A stretch of DNA of 64,000 nt from Granulicella rosea (lineage in GTDB: Bacteria > Acidobacteriota > Terriglobia > Terriglobales > Acidobacteriaceae). Every line of letters starts with the position of its first letter. The stretch's first letter is position 1. The position numbers and the translations under genes were made by a program. A model generated the notes under the pieces. It saw only the letters and a list, made by a program, of their open reading frames with translations, made no database searches and was not told the origin of the DNA. This document shows, in pieces, positions 44,352 to 53,027 of the stretch. The stretch covers positions 62,001 through 126,000 of the forward strand of contig NZ_FZOU01000007.1 in assembly GCF_900188085.1 (NCBI RefSeq), written 5' to 3'.

Positions 44352-45395
44352 ATGATCGCGTTGAAGATGAAGAGGTTAATGCTGAAAATGGTCGTGGGCG
44401 CCGCGCTGCTTACCGCTCCGGCCATGTCGTTTGCCGGCGTGTTCATCTCGGTGGGCTTCGCTCCGCCGGTGCTGCCGGTCTATACCCAGCCCCTTTGCCC
44501 CGGCGACGGCTACCTGTGGACGCCGGGTTACTGGGCCTACGGCCCGTACGGCTACTACTGGGTGCCGGGCGTGTGGGTGCAGCCGCCGGGCGTCGGCCTG
44601 CTCTGGACACCGGGTTACTGGGGCTTCTTCGGCGGTTCGTATCGCTGGAACGCCGGTTACTGGGGACCGCATATCGGCTTCTACGGCGGCGTGAACTACG
44701 GCTTCGGCTATATCGGTCATGGCTACGAGGGCGGCTACTGGGAAGGCGGCCACTTCAGCTATAACCGCTCGTTCAATAACATCAATGTCTCGGTGATCCA
44801 CAACACCTATTCGCATCCGGTGGCTGTGGGTGGCGGCGGCTATAGCCGCGTCAGCTTCAACGGCGGCGCGGGCGGCATTGCGGCGCGTCCGCTGCCGAAT
44901 GAGATGGCCGCGCAGCGCGAGCAGCATGTACAACCGACCGCCCTGCAGCAGAGCCACCAGGCCGCGGCCGGACAGGATCGCAACCAGCTCGCAAGCGTGA
45001 ACGGCGGACATCCGCAGATGGCCGCGGCGCACACCGCGAACGAATACCACAACGTCGCGACGCAGCACGCACAGGCGCATCCGCTGACCGCAAACGACCG
45101 CGCCGGAGCGGCCGGCGGTGGTGCGCGTCCGAACACGGTGGCGGGCAACAACGCGACGCAGCGCGGCGGCTTCGCCGGCGGCGCGCAGCAACAGGCGCGT
45201 CCGCAGGGTGGCCAGCCCCAGCAGCAGGCTCGACCGGTCGCCCAGCCGCAGCAGGCGGCTCGTCCGCAGCCGCAACAGGCAGCGCGACCTGCTGCCGCAC
45301 AGTCTCAGCCGCAGGCCAGACCGCAGCCGCAGGCGCGCCCGCAGGCTGCGCCACACGCGCAAGCCGCGCCGCAGCGCTCCAACGGACATCGCTAG
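44352..45395 (+). CDS. YXWGXW-repeat surface protein
   Basis: The 347-residue product has a signal peptide (MIALKMKRLMLKMVVGAALL), then YXWGXW-type repeats: YLWTPGYWAYGPYGYYWVPG, then LLWTPGYWGFFGGSYRWNAG. A Gly/Tyr-rich segment and a long His/Gln-rich tail made of QQQARP-like units follow. The family is exported and common in Acidobacteria and Proteobacteria. GGGAGAAAGAC before ATG 44352 gives the start. A strong terminator follows at 45418. Confidence 0.85.
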   Translation: MIALKMKRLMLKMVVGAALLTAPAMSFAGVFISVGFAPPVLPVYTQPLCPGDGYLWTPGYWAYGPYGYYWVPGVWVQPPGVGLLWTPGYWGFFGGSYRWNAGYWGPHIGFYGGVNYGFGYIGHGYEGGYWEGGHFSYNRSFNNINVSVIHNTYSHPVAVGGGGYSRVSFNGGAGGIAARPLPNEMAAQREQHVQPTALQQSHQAAAGQDRNQLASVNGGHPQMAAAHTANEYHNVATQHAQAHPLTANDRAGAAGGGARPNTVAGNNATQRGGFAGGAQQQARPQGGQPQQQARPVAQPQQAARPQPQQAARPAAAQSQPQARPQPQARPQAAPHAQAAPQRSNGHR

Positions 45396-45417
45396 AACGA
45401 GATGATCGTGAAGATCG

Positions 45418-45454
45418 ACCGGGCTGGGTGGAATCTCCACCCAGCCCGGTTTTT
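45418..45454 (+). terminator. Rho-independent terminator
   Basis: A perfect 15-bp stem (ACCGGGCTGGGTGGA and its complement) around a 3-base loop ends in TTTTT. It follows the YXWGXW gene. Confidence 0.9.
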
Positions 45455-45494
45455 CGTGCTCGTTGGAGCCGTCCCGCACGTCTCCTGACAGGGG

Positions 45495-46463
45495 CTAAAC
45501 CGGAAACTGCACCCCCGTCAGCTCCTCGCAGACCTGCCACAGCCGCTTCGCCGCTGCCATGTCCCGCGCCGCGGCCGATATCTTCGCCGACCCCACATCG
45601 CCGCCGCGCATCTCGCGAAAGCCCTGCGGGCCGTAGTACCCGCCGCACTCCGCCTCCGGAGCCGTCGCCGCATACAGCGTCGGGAGCGCCCCTTCGGCGT
45701 CGGAGTTCAGCAGCGCACCGATGGCGTGGCCGAAGAGCCTGCGGATCGCCCGCTCCGGCGCGGAGAAGTCGCCGACCTGAAACAGATTCGTGTTCGCCAC
45801 GCCCGGATGCGCCGCCAGACTACAGATGCCCAGGCCGGCGGCCCGCAGCCGGCGCTCCAGTTCAAAGGCGAACATCAGGTCGGCCAGCTTCGTCTGCGCG
45901 TAAGAACCCATCGGCGCGTAGCGCCGCAGCGATTGCAGATCGTCGAAGTCAATCTTTCCGCGAAGGTGCGCGATGGACGCAATCGTCACCACGCGCGGCG
46001 CGACCCCGCCCACAGCCAGCCGCAGCGCAGGCAAAAGCAACAACGTCAACGCAAAGTGCCCCAGAACGTTCGTACCGAACTGCAGCTCGAAGCCATCCTG
46101 CGTCTCCAGCCGCTTCGGAGGGGCCATCACCCCGGCGTTATTGACCAGGAGATCGAGCGGCCGGCCATCGGCGACGATCCTCGCCGCCACCTCCCGAACC
46201 GATGCGAGCGACGCCAGATCCAGCAAAACCAGCTCCGCCTCAGATGCAGCCGAACCGGGGCCCGTTGCCTCGCGCCGCAAACGCGCCAGCGCCGCCTCGC
46301 CGCGCGCGCGGTCTCGGCTGGCGAAGAGGAGCGTCGCGCCGTGTCGCGCCAGCTCCAGCGCCGCGTGGTAGCCGATGCCGCTGTTCGCGCCCGTGATGAG
46401 CACGCGACGGCCGGTCTGTGAGGGGATGTCCTTCGGGCGCCAGGTAGAAGTCGTTGCGTTCAT
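45495..46463 (-). CDS. Short-chain dehydrogenase/reductase
   Basis: The 322-residue protein has the SDR nucleotide site GANSGIG (25-31), NNAGV, the catalytic SYAQTK (Ser and Lys of the active site) and a C-terminal substrate part. The long form with LNTDFLSPL-like spacing fits the retinol-dehydrogenase-like group; substrate unknown. ATG 46463 is preferred to 46562 because the Rossmann fold begins there. Upstream, 46564-46700 is AT-rich. Confidence 0.87.
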   Translation of the reverse strand: MNATTSTWRPKDIPSQTGRRVLITGANSGIGYHAALELARHGATLLFASRDRARGEAALARLRREATGPGSAASEAELVLLDLASLASVREVAARIVADGRPLDLLVNNAGVMAPPKRLETQDGFELQFGTNVLGHFALTLLLLPALRLAVGGVAPRVVTIASIAHLRGKIDFDDLQSLRRYAPMGSYAQTKLADLMFAFELERRLRAAGLGICSLAAHPGVANTNLFQVGDFSAPERAIRRLFGHAIGALLNSDAEGALPTLYAATAPEAECGGYYGPQGFREMRGGDVGSAKISAAARDMAAAKRLWQVCEELTGVQFPV

Positions 46464-46719
46464 AGGACTTTTGGATGCGAACGGCTTGGAAACGTCTGCA
46501 ATTTCTCCATCCGGTTCTCGCTTGGATGACTGAAGGAGATCACCGTTCCGAGGCTCCAGCATCTCTTCCGTAATTGATTACCTTAGTAACAATGTTTATT
46601 GAATACTTGTGTATATCGTTCAAAACATTAGACTTCGCTAAGTATAGCCTCCATAGTTACAACATCTGGTAACCGAGTCCAGAGAAATCTTAGAGCAATA
46701 CCACTAAAGGAGTACCGAA

Positions 46720-46881
46720 ATGAACACGATCATCCGCCTCTCCGTCGCTGCCCTCGTCCTCACCGGTGTCGTCGCGACCACCCAGGCCAACGCTTCCTCG
46801 AAGACCACCATTCAGCCCAAGATCAGCGCCATGCCCGTCCCCTCCTGCGCGCCCGACGGACAGAACTCCTGCGGTCTCTAG
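46720..46881 (+). CDS. Secreted two-Cys microprotein, copy 1
   Basis: The 53-residue product has a signal peptide (MNTIIRLSVAALVLTGVVAT, cut near QANA) and ends in SAMPVPSCAPDGQNSCGL, with Cys separated by seven residues. AAAGGAG precedes the ATG. It is about 75% identical to copies 2 and 3, including the whole C-terminus. I do not know the family. Confidence 0.7.
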   Translation: MNTIIRLSVAALVLTGVVATTQANASSKTTIQPKISAMPVPSCAPDGQNSCGL

Positions 46882-46955
46882 TTTCGACGGCTTTCAGCTT
46901 GCTGTGCTGTCCCACCTCCCCCTTCAACTCAGAGCAGCTTTCAAGGAGTAACACC

Positions 46956-47114
46956 ATGAAGACCACCATCCGCCTCGCCGTCGCCGCCCTCGTACTCACC
47001 GGTTTTGCCGCGACCACCCAGGCCAGCACCTCCAAGACCACCGTTCAGCCCAAGGTCAGCGCCATGCCCGTTCCCTCCTGCGCGCCCGACGGACAGAACT
47101 CCTGCGGTCTCTAG
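46956..47114 (+). CDS. Secreted two-Cys microprotein, copy 2
   Basis: The 52-residue product has a signal peptide (MKTTIRLAVAALVLTGFAAT) and the same C-terminal SAMPVPSCAPDGQNSCGL as copy 1. CAAGGAGTAACACC precedes ATG 46956. It is part of a 233-base tandem duplication with copy 3, so the protein is identical to copy 3. Confidence 0.7.
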   Translation: MKTTIRLAVAALVLTGFAATTQASTSKTTVQPKVSAMPVPSCAPDGQNSCGL

Positions 47115-47188
47115 TTTCGACGGCTCTCAGCTTGCTGTGCTGTCCCACCTCCCCCTTCAACTCAGAGCAGCTTTCAAGGAGTAACACC

Positions 47189-47347
47189 ATGAAGACCACC
47201 ATCCGCCTCGCCGTCGCCGCCCTCGTACTCACCGGTTTTGCCGCGACCACCCAGGCCAGCACCTCCAAGACCACCGTTCAGCCCAAGGTCAGCGCCATGC
47301 CCGTTCCCTCCTGCGCGCCCGACGGACAGAACTCCTGCGGTCTCTAG
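47189..47347 (+). CDS. Secreted two-Cys microprotein, copy 3
   Basis: This 52-residue protein is identical to copy 2. The AAGGAG site stands eight bases before ATG 47189. It ends 89 bases before the membrane-protein gene. Confidence 0.7.
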   Translation: MKTTIRLAVAALVLTGFAATTQASTSKTTVQPKVSAMPVPSCAPDGQNSCGL

Positions 47348-47436
47348 TCCAGTCCCGATGTACCTGAACTAACACTTAAGTTGCTGTTGAAATCTCCCTC
47401 CGGTGCGGTATTCTAGTGATCCGGAGGGCACGACGA

Positions 47437-48324
47437 ATGAAAACAAGTGGCATCATCGATCTTCTGAGCTACGCAGAGCTTGCCGCTTGCTTTTGCATCA
47501 TTGTCGTCATGTTCGTCCGCAAGCAGATGGCCGCTTACGGCCCACTGGCCGCCTTTCTGACGGTTCGGGCCGGGTCGAGCGTCATATTGCTTTGCGTTCA
47601 ACATCTTTCGGGACACGGCCTGGATCGCGGCCACGCCTATCAGGTTTACTTCTACGTCTATTGGGCCTCCCATACGATGGAGGCGCTGCTCGGTATCGCG
47701 GTCATCTACAACCTCTATAAGCTGGCCATGGCGCCGCTTAAGGGGCTGCAAAGTCTCGGTATGCTGATGTTCCGCTGGGCCGCCGCAATCGCGGTTCTGG
47801 TCGCGGTGGGAATGGCCTTTGGCCCGCACGTGACAGCCACTAAATTTATCGTGACGGCCGTCAGCCAGTTGCAGCAGACGCAGAGCATCCTGACGCTCTG
47901 CCTGCTTCTCTTCGTCACCTTTGCGATCCGGCCGATGGGGCTTTCGTATAAGAGCCGCCTCTTTGGCGTCAGCTTCGGCCTGGGCATCATGTCCGTCATG
48001 AGCCTGATCGGTTCTGCCTGGATTCCGCACGACCAGCAGACCATGTTCACCGCCTTCGGCATCGCCAACGGCGTGGCCATCGTTGCGACGCTGCTCACCT
48101 GGATGGTTTACTTCACCCTGCCTGAGCCGAAGCGCCGCATCATCGTCCTGCCCACGACGTCGCCCTTCCTACGCTGGAACCAGATCTCCGAGGCGCTCGG
48201 CGATGAGCCGGGATACGTCGCGGTCGGCGGCGTTCACCCCGAGATCTTCGCCCCTGCGGAGCTTGAGGTCATGCGCCGCGCCTCGATGAAGATGATCCTC
48301 GAACCGATCTCGATCAACGAATAA
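47437..48324 (+). CDS. Polytopic membrane protein of unknown function
   Basis: The 295-residue protein has about seven membrane segments (from residue 10, ELAACFCIIVVMFV, to about 230, VAIVATLLTWMVYF) and a soluble C-terminal tail of about 60 residues with AALGDEPGYVAVGGVHPEIF-like sequence. I do not recognise the family. CGGAGGGCACGACGA before ATG 47437 is the ribosome site; a GTG at 47416 is possible. Being next to the microprotein genes it could export, process or sense them. Confidence 0.65.
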   Translation: MKTSGIIDLLSYAELAACFCIIVVMFVRKQMAAYGPLAAFLTVRAGSSVILLCVQHLSGHGLDRGHAYQVYFYVYWASHTMEALLGIAVIYNLYKLAMAPLKGLQSLGMLMFRWAAAIAVLVAVGMAFGPHVTATKFIVTAVSQLQQTQSILTLCLLLFVTFAIRPMGLSYKSRLFGVSFGLGIMSVMSLIGSAWIPHDQQTMFTAFGIANGVAIVATLLTWMVYFTLPEPKRRIIVLPTTSPFLRWNQISEALGDEPGYVAVGGVHPEIFAPAELEVMRRASMKMILEPISINE

Positions 48325-48341
48325 ATTCGTTTGGAAGCAAG

Positions 48342-48375
48342 AAAAAGGCCATCCATTCCCGGGTGGCCTTTTTTT
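48342..48375 (+). terminator. Rho-independent terminator
   Basis: AAAAAGGCCATCC pairs with GGGTGGCCTTTTT (one G-T pair) and ends in a run of seven T. The A-run on the other side suggests it also serves the convergent gene. Confidence 0.85.
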
Positions 48376-48390
48376 CATTCCGGAAGGAAT

Positions 48391-49800
48391 CTACTTGCCT
48401 TCGACCAGGAACTGCTCCAGCTTGCCGTCAGCCAGGGTATAGGTCGAGATGCTCACACTCCGGCCACCGGTGAAGACCGCCTCATACTCCCGCGCGACCA
48501 TGCCCCCGCGGAGATTCTCCCGCTGCTTCTTCACCGACGTCACCGCGCCCAGCGGATGCAGACTGCTTGCGAACTCCGCAAGCGTCGTGGCGGAGAAGTA
48601 GAAGTTCGCATCCGGGGTGAACAGCGAGCGATCGATGCTGCCCGCCTGCAGCCCTTTCAGAATGGCCAGCGTCTGCGCCTCGACGGCGTCGTCGGCCGGC
48701 GCGGCAGCCGCCGGTTTGGCATCCGCAGGCACAACCAGCGGAGCGATCGCCTTCGCGATCAGCGACGCCGCATTGCTCGCCTCTTGATTGGTCAGCACGA
48801 CGATGGCGATGCCGTCGTCCGGCCATACGATGTTCTCGGAGACGAATCCGCCGACCTCGCCCGAGTGCTCGAGAAGGCGGCGTCCGCCACGCTGGTAGAC
48901 GCCGATCCCCAGCCCGTAAGTCGTTTCCTTGCCGCTCTTCAACTTCACGGCGGACTCGAAGGCGTCATAGCTGGCCGGCTTCAGCAGGCTGCGCTTCATG
49001 ATGCTGATATCCCAGCGCAGCAGGTCGGCGGGTGTGAGCGCCAGATTGGCGTCGCCGTAGTACCAGCCCGGCGCCTCGAGCTTCGCCGGACTGAGCGGCG
49101 CAAGCGCATGCCGCTCGTACCCCTGCGGCTCGACCAGATTGCGTTGCGTATCCAGGTTGAGCGCGCCCGTCAGCGCCAGCGGCTTCAGGATGTTGCGATC
49201 GAGAAACTCGTAGAACGGCGTACCCGAGGCCTTTTCGACGATCAGCGCGGCCAGCACGAAGTTCGTGTTGCTGTACTGCCACTCCGTGCCGGGGTCGAAG
49301 TCGAGCGGCTTCGTCGCCCACTCCTCGACCACCTTGCGTGGGTCGACCGGCTTCGTCCACGCGGGAATGGTGTAGTCCTGCGGCGCATAGTCCTCGTAGC
49401 CGCTGGTGTGCGAAAGCAACTCCCGCACCGTCACCTCGTTCGACCGCGTCAGCTCGGGAAACCAACGGCTCACCGAATCGTCCAGCGTCAGCTTGCCCTG
49501 CTCCGCAAGCAGCAGCACGCAGGCGGCGGTGAACTGCTTGGTCACCGAGCCGATCGGATAGCGCATCGCCGCCGTCGCCGCCATCTTCGGCGACAGCCGC
49601 GCATCGCCGAAGGCCTGGGTGAAGACGATCTTTCCATCGCGCGCGATGCCGACCGAGGCGCTCGGCACGCCGGTCTTCGCGACCACCTGCTGGATAGCCG
49701 CGTCGATCCGGGCGCGAAGATCGGGCGCAAGATCCTGCGCAAGCGCTGCATGACAGCCGATGCCCAGAACGGCTGCTGCAAGTAGACCATGAGATTTCAT
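48391..49800 (-). CDS. Secreted serine hydrolase, class C beta-lactamase-like
   Basis: The 469-residue product has a signal peptide (MKSHGLLAAAVLGIGCHAAL) and a complete beta-lactamase fold: SVTK (S85, K88), YSN (Y176-N178) and HSGEVGG near 317. The C-terminal 110 residues add a separate domain (GLQAGSIDRSLFTPDANFYF). Estrase, D-amino-peptidase or beta-lactamase activity are all possible. ATG 49800 is used because it carries the signal peptide. The first paralogue is at 13.9-15.0 kb. Confidence 0.88.
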   Translation of the reverse strand: MKSHGLLAAAVLGIGCHAALAQDLAPDLRARIDAAIQQVVAKTGVPSASVGIARDGKIVFTQAFGDARLSPKMAATAAMRYPIGSVTKQFTAACVLLLAEQGKLTLDDSVSRWFPELTRSNEVTVRELLSHTSGYEDYAPQDYTIPAWTKPVDPRKVVEEWATKPLDFDPGTEWQYSNTNFVLAALIVEKASGTPFYEFLDRNILKPLALTGALNLDTQRNLVEPQGYERHALAPLSPAKLEAPGWYYGDANLALTPADLLRWDISIMKRSLLKPASYDAFESAVKLKSGKETTYGLGIGVYQRGGRRLLEHSGEVGGFVSENIVWPDDGIAIVVLTNQEASNAASLIAKAIAPLVVPADAKPAAAAPADDAVEAQTLAILKGLQAGSIDRSLFTPDANFYFSATTLAEFASSLHPLGAVTSVKKQRENLRGGMVAREYEAVFTGGRSVSISTYTLADGKLEQFLVEGK

Positions 49801-49850
49801 ACAGACATGATAACGGCAAGGAAGACGCTCATTCGCTCGCCACAAAGCCT

Positions 49851-49940
49851 GTCATCCTGAACGAAGTGAAGGACCTGCGTCTCGAACTGGCGGTCAAGCC
49901 GGTCCTAAACGCAGATCCTTCACTTCGTTCAGGATGACAG
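49851..49940. repeat. Inverted pair of family A repeats
   Basis: GTCATCCTGAACGAAGTGAA (49851-) and the complement at 49911-49940 form a long stem around a 30-base loop. Two further GATGACAGG fragments follow. It fills the spacer between a serine hydrolase and a secretin-like gene. Confidence 0.75.
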
Positions 49941-49997
49941 ACATCTGTGTTGATGACAGGCATCCGTGGTGAGGATGACAGGAGCCTGTGGGAAGAC

Positions 49998-50783
49998 TTA
50001 CTTCACCGGCTCCAGCACGACCTCCACGTCCAGATGCCGCGTGCTGCCCGCGACGTCCACCGACCCCAGAATCTGCGGTTTACCGACGGTCAGGATCGAC
50101 GTGCCTTCGATCACCGTCTGCCGGATGACCGGGTCCTGCGGGCCGACGCTCGACCGGTCCTCCGCCACGCTCGACTGCTCGATCTTCGACTTCAGCCGCA
50201 CGCCGTTCGCCAGTTCATCCACCGAGGCGTCGATGTTGATGCCAACATCGAGGTACGTCGCCTGCTGCTGCGCCGAAGCGCCCGCTGTATAAGTTCCGGT
50301 GATGATCGGAATCTTGCTGCCCTGCTTGGTCGTCGTCCGCCCGCCCGAGGCCACCAGCTCCGAGAAATGCTGCACCCCGATGCGCTTGCCGCTGTCCGAC
50401 TCCGTGATGGTGTAGGTTAGGTGATAGATGCTCTTCGGCCGGTCGAGATCCTTCAGCAGCTTCTGGGCAAGCGCCAGCTGGTCCGGCGTGGTGGTGATGA
50501 CGATCGCGTTCTGCGACGGCACAAGGAACATCTTCGACGACGGCTGCAGGATGTTGCGCAGCGCGTTCACGACCTCGTTGCTGTCCGGCAGAACGCCGAT
50601 GTTGCGCAGGTAGAAGGTCTGGGTCGAATCCACGCTGGGCTTGGCGTACCCCCACTCCACGGACTTCGACTTGTCGCCTGCGGCCTTTGCCTTCTCATCC
50701 GCGGGCTCTACCTGCGCCCACGCGTGCAGCCCGCCCAACATGACGGCCAGCGCCGTTCCAGCTACCCATGTCTTTCCCTTCAT
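49998..50783 (-). CDS. Secretin-like exported protein
   Basis: The 261-residue product has a signal peptide and a secretin N1-type domain (VSVDSTQTFYLRNI-like, ALRNILQPSSKMFLVPSQNA, TTTPDQLALAQKLLKDLDRP). The C-terminal half resembles the start of a secretin core (YLDVGINIDASVDELANGVR) but the rest of the gate is missing. It may be a reduced pilotin or a regulatory protein. It is downstream of the sigma/anti-sigma pair, an arrangement seen in Acidobacteria. Confidence 0.75.
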   Translation of the reverse strand: MKGKTWVAGTALAVMLGGLHAWAQVEPADEKAKAAGDKSKSVEWGYAKPSVDSTQTFYLRNIGVLPDSNEVVNALRNILQPSSKMFLVPSQNAIVITTTPDQLALAQKLLKDLDRPKSIYHLTYTITESDSGKRIGVQHFSELVASGGRTTTKQGSKIPIITGTYTAGASAQQQATYLDVGINIDASVDELANGVRLKSKIEQSSVAEDRSSVGPQDPVIRQTVIEGTSILTVGKPQILGSVDVAGSTRHLDVEVVLEPVK

Positions 50784-50857
50784 TGTGCTTCTCCTTTGGT
50801 GTTGCGGTTGTGAAATGCGTGAGGGCTTCGGTCTGTGGACAGCCGCAAAAAATGCTC

Positions 50858-50884
50858 GTCATCCTAAGCGCAGCGAAGGACCCT
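50858..50884. repeat. Dispersed palindromic repeat, family A
   Basis: GTCATCCTAAGCGCAGCGAAGGACCC is a family A copy in the 125-base gap before the anti-sigma gene end. Confidence 0.6.
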
Positions 50885-50908
50885 GTATTGGCCCTGACTA
50901 CTCCCTAT

Positions 50909-51604
50909 CTACCGCTCGACGACCAACGGCGGCGGCGGCGGAAAAAACGCCCGGAAGTCGGCGGCGCCCTTCGCCAGCGCGCGATCCCGCAGCTCGGGAT
51001 TCAGCGCTGCGAGCTCTTCCGGGTCGCCGGTGTGGGCGATCTTCAGCAGCAGCCGCTCCTGCTCGGTCAGCGGCATCGGCGGCGCAGGGTGGCTGGCGGC
51101 GAGCGTGTCGCTCAGCGCCTTCGACTCTGCGGCATCCTCCGGCGTCGCAGGCCGTCTTGCATCGGAGAAGACTCCAGAGAGCCTCTTAGATCGGATGGCC
51201 TTCTGCCGGCCATCTCCCAAACTGCTCGTCGTCCTGAGTGCAGCGAAGGCCCCCTGTCTTGGTTCGTGCCGTTGCCTGTTCTTGCTTGCATCCGGAGCAT
51301 CCTCCGCTGTACGCGCGGCAGAAAACCCTTGTGCGGAATCCAACCCCATCCTCACTGGCCTTCGAACCGCCAACAGCGCGGCGCCTCCCGCGATGAGAGC
51401 CGCAACCGCCAGCCCGTACGCCATCGACCGGCCCCTTCCCAGCGACGCCAGCCAAACTGGCTGCCAAACTGGACGCGGGCCAGCCGCCTCCATCTCCGCA
51501 ACCCGGCGCAGAACGCGCTGCTCCAGCCCTGCCGGAGCCTGCACCTCGCGCAGCCCGCCCAGCACCTTCTCGATCGCCTGCTCATGCTTCTCCGAAGCGT
51601 TCAT
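50909..51604 (-). CDS. Anti-sigma-factor-like membrane protein
   Basis: The 231-residue protein has a cytoplasmic N domain (about 1-57), one membrane segment (61-80, MAYGLAVAALIAGGAALLAV) and a disordered periplasmic part ending in a poly-Pro patch. It overlaps the sigma gene by four bases (ATGA), so it probably inhibits that sigma factor. Residues 117-133 are encoded by a family A repeat inserted in frame (51223-51265). Confidence 0.75.
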   Translation of the reverse strand: MNASEKHEQAIEKVLGGLREVQAPAGLEQRVLRRVAEMEAAGPRPVWQPVWLASLGRGRSMAYGLAVAALIAGGAALLAVRRPVRMGLDSAQGFSAARTAEDAPDASKNRQRHEPRQGAFAALRTTSSLGDGRQKAIRSKRLSGVFSDARRPATPEDAAESKALSDTLAASHPAPPMPLTEQERLLLKIAHTGDPEELAALNPELRDRALAKGAADFRAFFPPPPPLVVER

Positions 51605-52158
51605 CGCCTGCCTCCCTTCGCTTCCAGCCGCTCGCGCAGCCTCGTTCTGGCGCGGAAGAGCAGCGCCCGCACCGCCGACTCGCTCTTGCCCAGCACCCCG
51701 GCCATCTCCGCCGTGCCCAGCTCCTCGATCGCCGCCAGCAACAGCACATGCCGCTCCGCCTTCGGCAGCTTTTCCAGCTCGGCCAGCACCGCAGCCAGCC
51801 GTTGCGACTCGTCCAGCGCCTGATCCGCCGCGACGCTCGCAGAGGCCAACCGCTCAGCAAACGCCCCATCGATCTGCTCCGGTCGCACGCGCCGCCGCCG
51901 GTCCAGCGCCAGGTTCCACGCGATACGCACCAGCCAGACCCGCATCTCGCGCACCTGCGGCAACGAGTTGCGATGCCCCAGCACGCGGACGAAGACATCC
52001 TGCACCACGTCCTCGGCCTCCGCCCGGCTGCGCAACACCGAGTGCGCCACCCGGAAGAGAAGCGCGGAGTAGGTCTCGACCAGCGCCGCGAGATCGACCT
52101 CCACCCGCGCACTCTCCATCGATCCCAACGCCAAGCTGTGTCCCTCGAACGAAGCCAT
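51601..52158 (-). CDS. ECF sigma factor
   Basis: The 185-residue protein has region 2 (LVETYSALLFRVAHSVLRSR, AEDVVQDVFVRVL) and region 4 (LPKAERHVLLLAAIEELGTA, MAGVLGKSESAVRALLFRAR). The group is ECF, controlled by an anti-sigma factor encoded next. Its regulon is unknown; the secretin-like gene in the same cluster is a candidate. ATG 52158 is used; ATG 52116 (MESARVEVDL) is also possible. Confidence 0.88.
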   Translation of the reverse strand: MASFEGHSLALGSMESARVEVDLAALVETYSALLFRVAHSVLRSRAEAEDVVQDVFVRVLGHRNSLPQVREMRVWLVRIAWNLALDRRRRVRPEQIDGAFAERLASASVAADQALDESQRLAAVLAELEKLPKAERHVLLLAAIEELGTAEMAGVLGKSESAVRALLFRARTRLRERLEAKGGRR

Positions 52159-52248
52159 GTCGCCCCTTCTATGGAGACAGACGGCTGGGTAAGAGTTCCG
52201 CTCGACTATTTGTTGAGGAAGCTATCCTGGTGAATTCAGAGTATTGAA

Positions 52249-52935
52249 TCAGGCCTGCGACCGGAGCCTCATTGATTCAATACCCATAAGGATCAGATCG
52301 ATTCCGGCGAGAAAGTCCGCCCGGTCATCGTGATCTCGTATCCTTCCCGCCACGCTTCTTGCGAACGGATACTCTTCAGGATCAAGCTGTGACCACGTAG
52401 TAGACAACGCCTCGAGAAAGTCGGTTCGATCAAGATTTTGCCGTCTGGCGAGTTGTCCGTTCGCGGCATTTTGACTGCTGACGCCGAGAATGAAGGCCAT
52501 CAAAGCGCCTGCGGCCGTCCACTGGTGAGTCTCTGGCACATGGAGCTGGCAAATCTGCTGGCCGATGCTCTCGACAATGCGCACGATGGGCGACGCTCCC
52601 GGAGCACTTGTGAGCGCGGAGCCAATCCACGGATGCGTGGAGATCGCGTCGAATAAGCCAGCCGCAATCGCACGAATCGTCTCCTCGGGTGTTGTCTCGA
52701 CGATCTCGTGAATCGTTCGCGCCACCACTGAGTCGCAGGCTGCCGTGAGCAAATCGCTCTTGTCGGCAATGTGCCAGTAAATCGCGCCGGGACCGGTTGA
52801 GAGCCGCTCGGAGAGTGCACGGAAGGTCAGACCGTCTTCGCCCCCGCTATCCAGCAGCGCGACGGATGCCTCGATAATGCTGTCGCGTGAGAGAGATTCT
52901 TCCCGTCGCTGAAGACTCCGCTGCTTTTTCACCAT
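52249..52935 (-). CDS. TetR-family repressor
   Basis: The 228-residue protein has a TetR-type N-terminal HTH (REESLSRDSIIEASVALLDS, LTFRALSERLSTGPGAIYWH) and a ligand domain. This is the TetR_C_1 kind that senses drugs. ATG 52935 lies at the edge of the divergent operator region. It should repress the neighbouring monooxygenase gene and itself. Confidence 0.9.
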   Translation of the reverse strand: MVKKQRSLQRREESLSRDSIIEASVALLDSGGEDGLTFRALSERLSTGPGAIYWHIADKSDLLTAACDSVVARTIHEIVETTPEETIRAIAAGLFDAISTHPWIGSALTSAPGASPIVRIVESIGQQICQLHVPETHQWTAAGALMAFILGVSSQNAANGQLARRQNLDRTDFLEALSTTWSQLDPEEYPFARSVAGRIRDHDDRADFLAGIDLILMGIESMRLRSQA

Positions 52936-52954
52936 GATCTTTATATTGACACAG

Positions 52955-52992
52955 GTGGAACGGCGTTCCACACTAATGGAACGGGATTCCAT
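52955..52992. promoter_or_regulatory. Twin TetR operators
   Basis: GTGGAACGGCGTTCCAC (52955-52971) and ATGGAACGGGATTCCAT (52976-52992) are related 17-base inverted repeats (TGGAA-N7-TTCCA) 21 bases apart centre to centre. A TTGACA box (52946-52951) adjoins the first, on the monooxygenase strand. Confidence 0.8.
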
Positions 52993-53027
52993 TCCCAAGA
53001 ATCGTGTGCAACGGCCGGGAGGTTTGT

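Larger units (their letters stand above)
46882..47347 (+). repeat. 233-bp tandem duplication carrying a microprotein gene
   Basis: Units 46882-47114 and 47115-47347 differ at one base (GGCTTTCAG versus GGCTCTCAG). Each holds its own leader, AAGGAG site, gene and stop. Such near-identity implies a recent event. Confidence 0.9.

Noticed and set aside
46882-47347. CRISPR-like tandem array
   Set aside because: There are only two units of 233 bp, each containing a gene; no short regular repeats or spacers.
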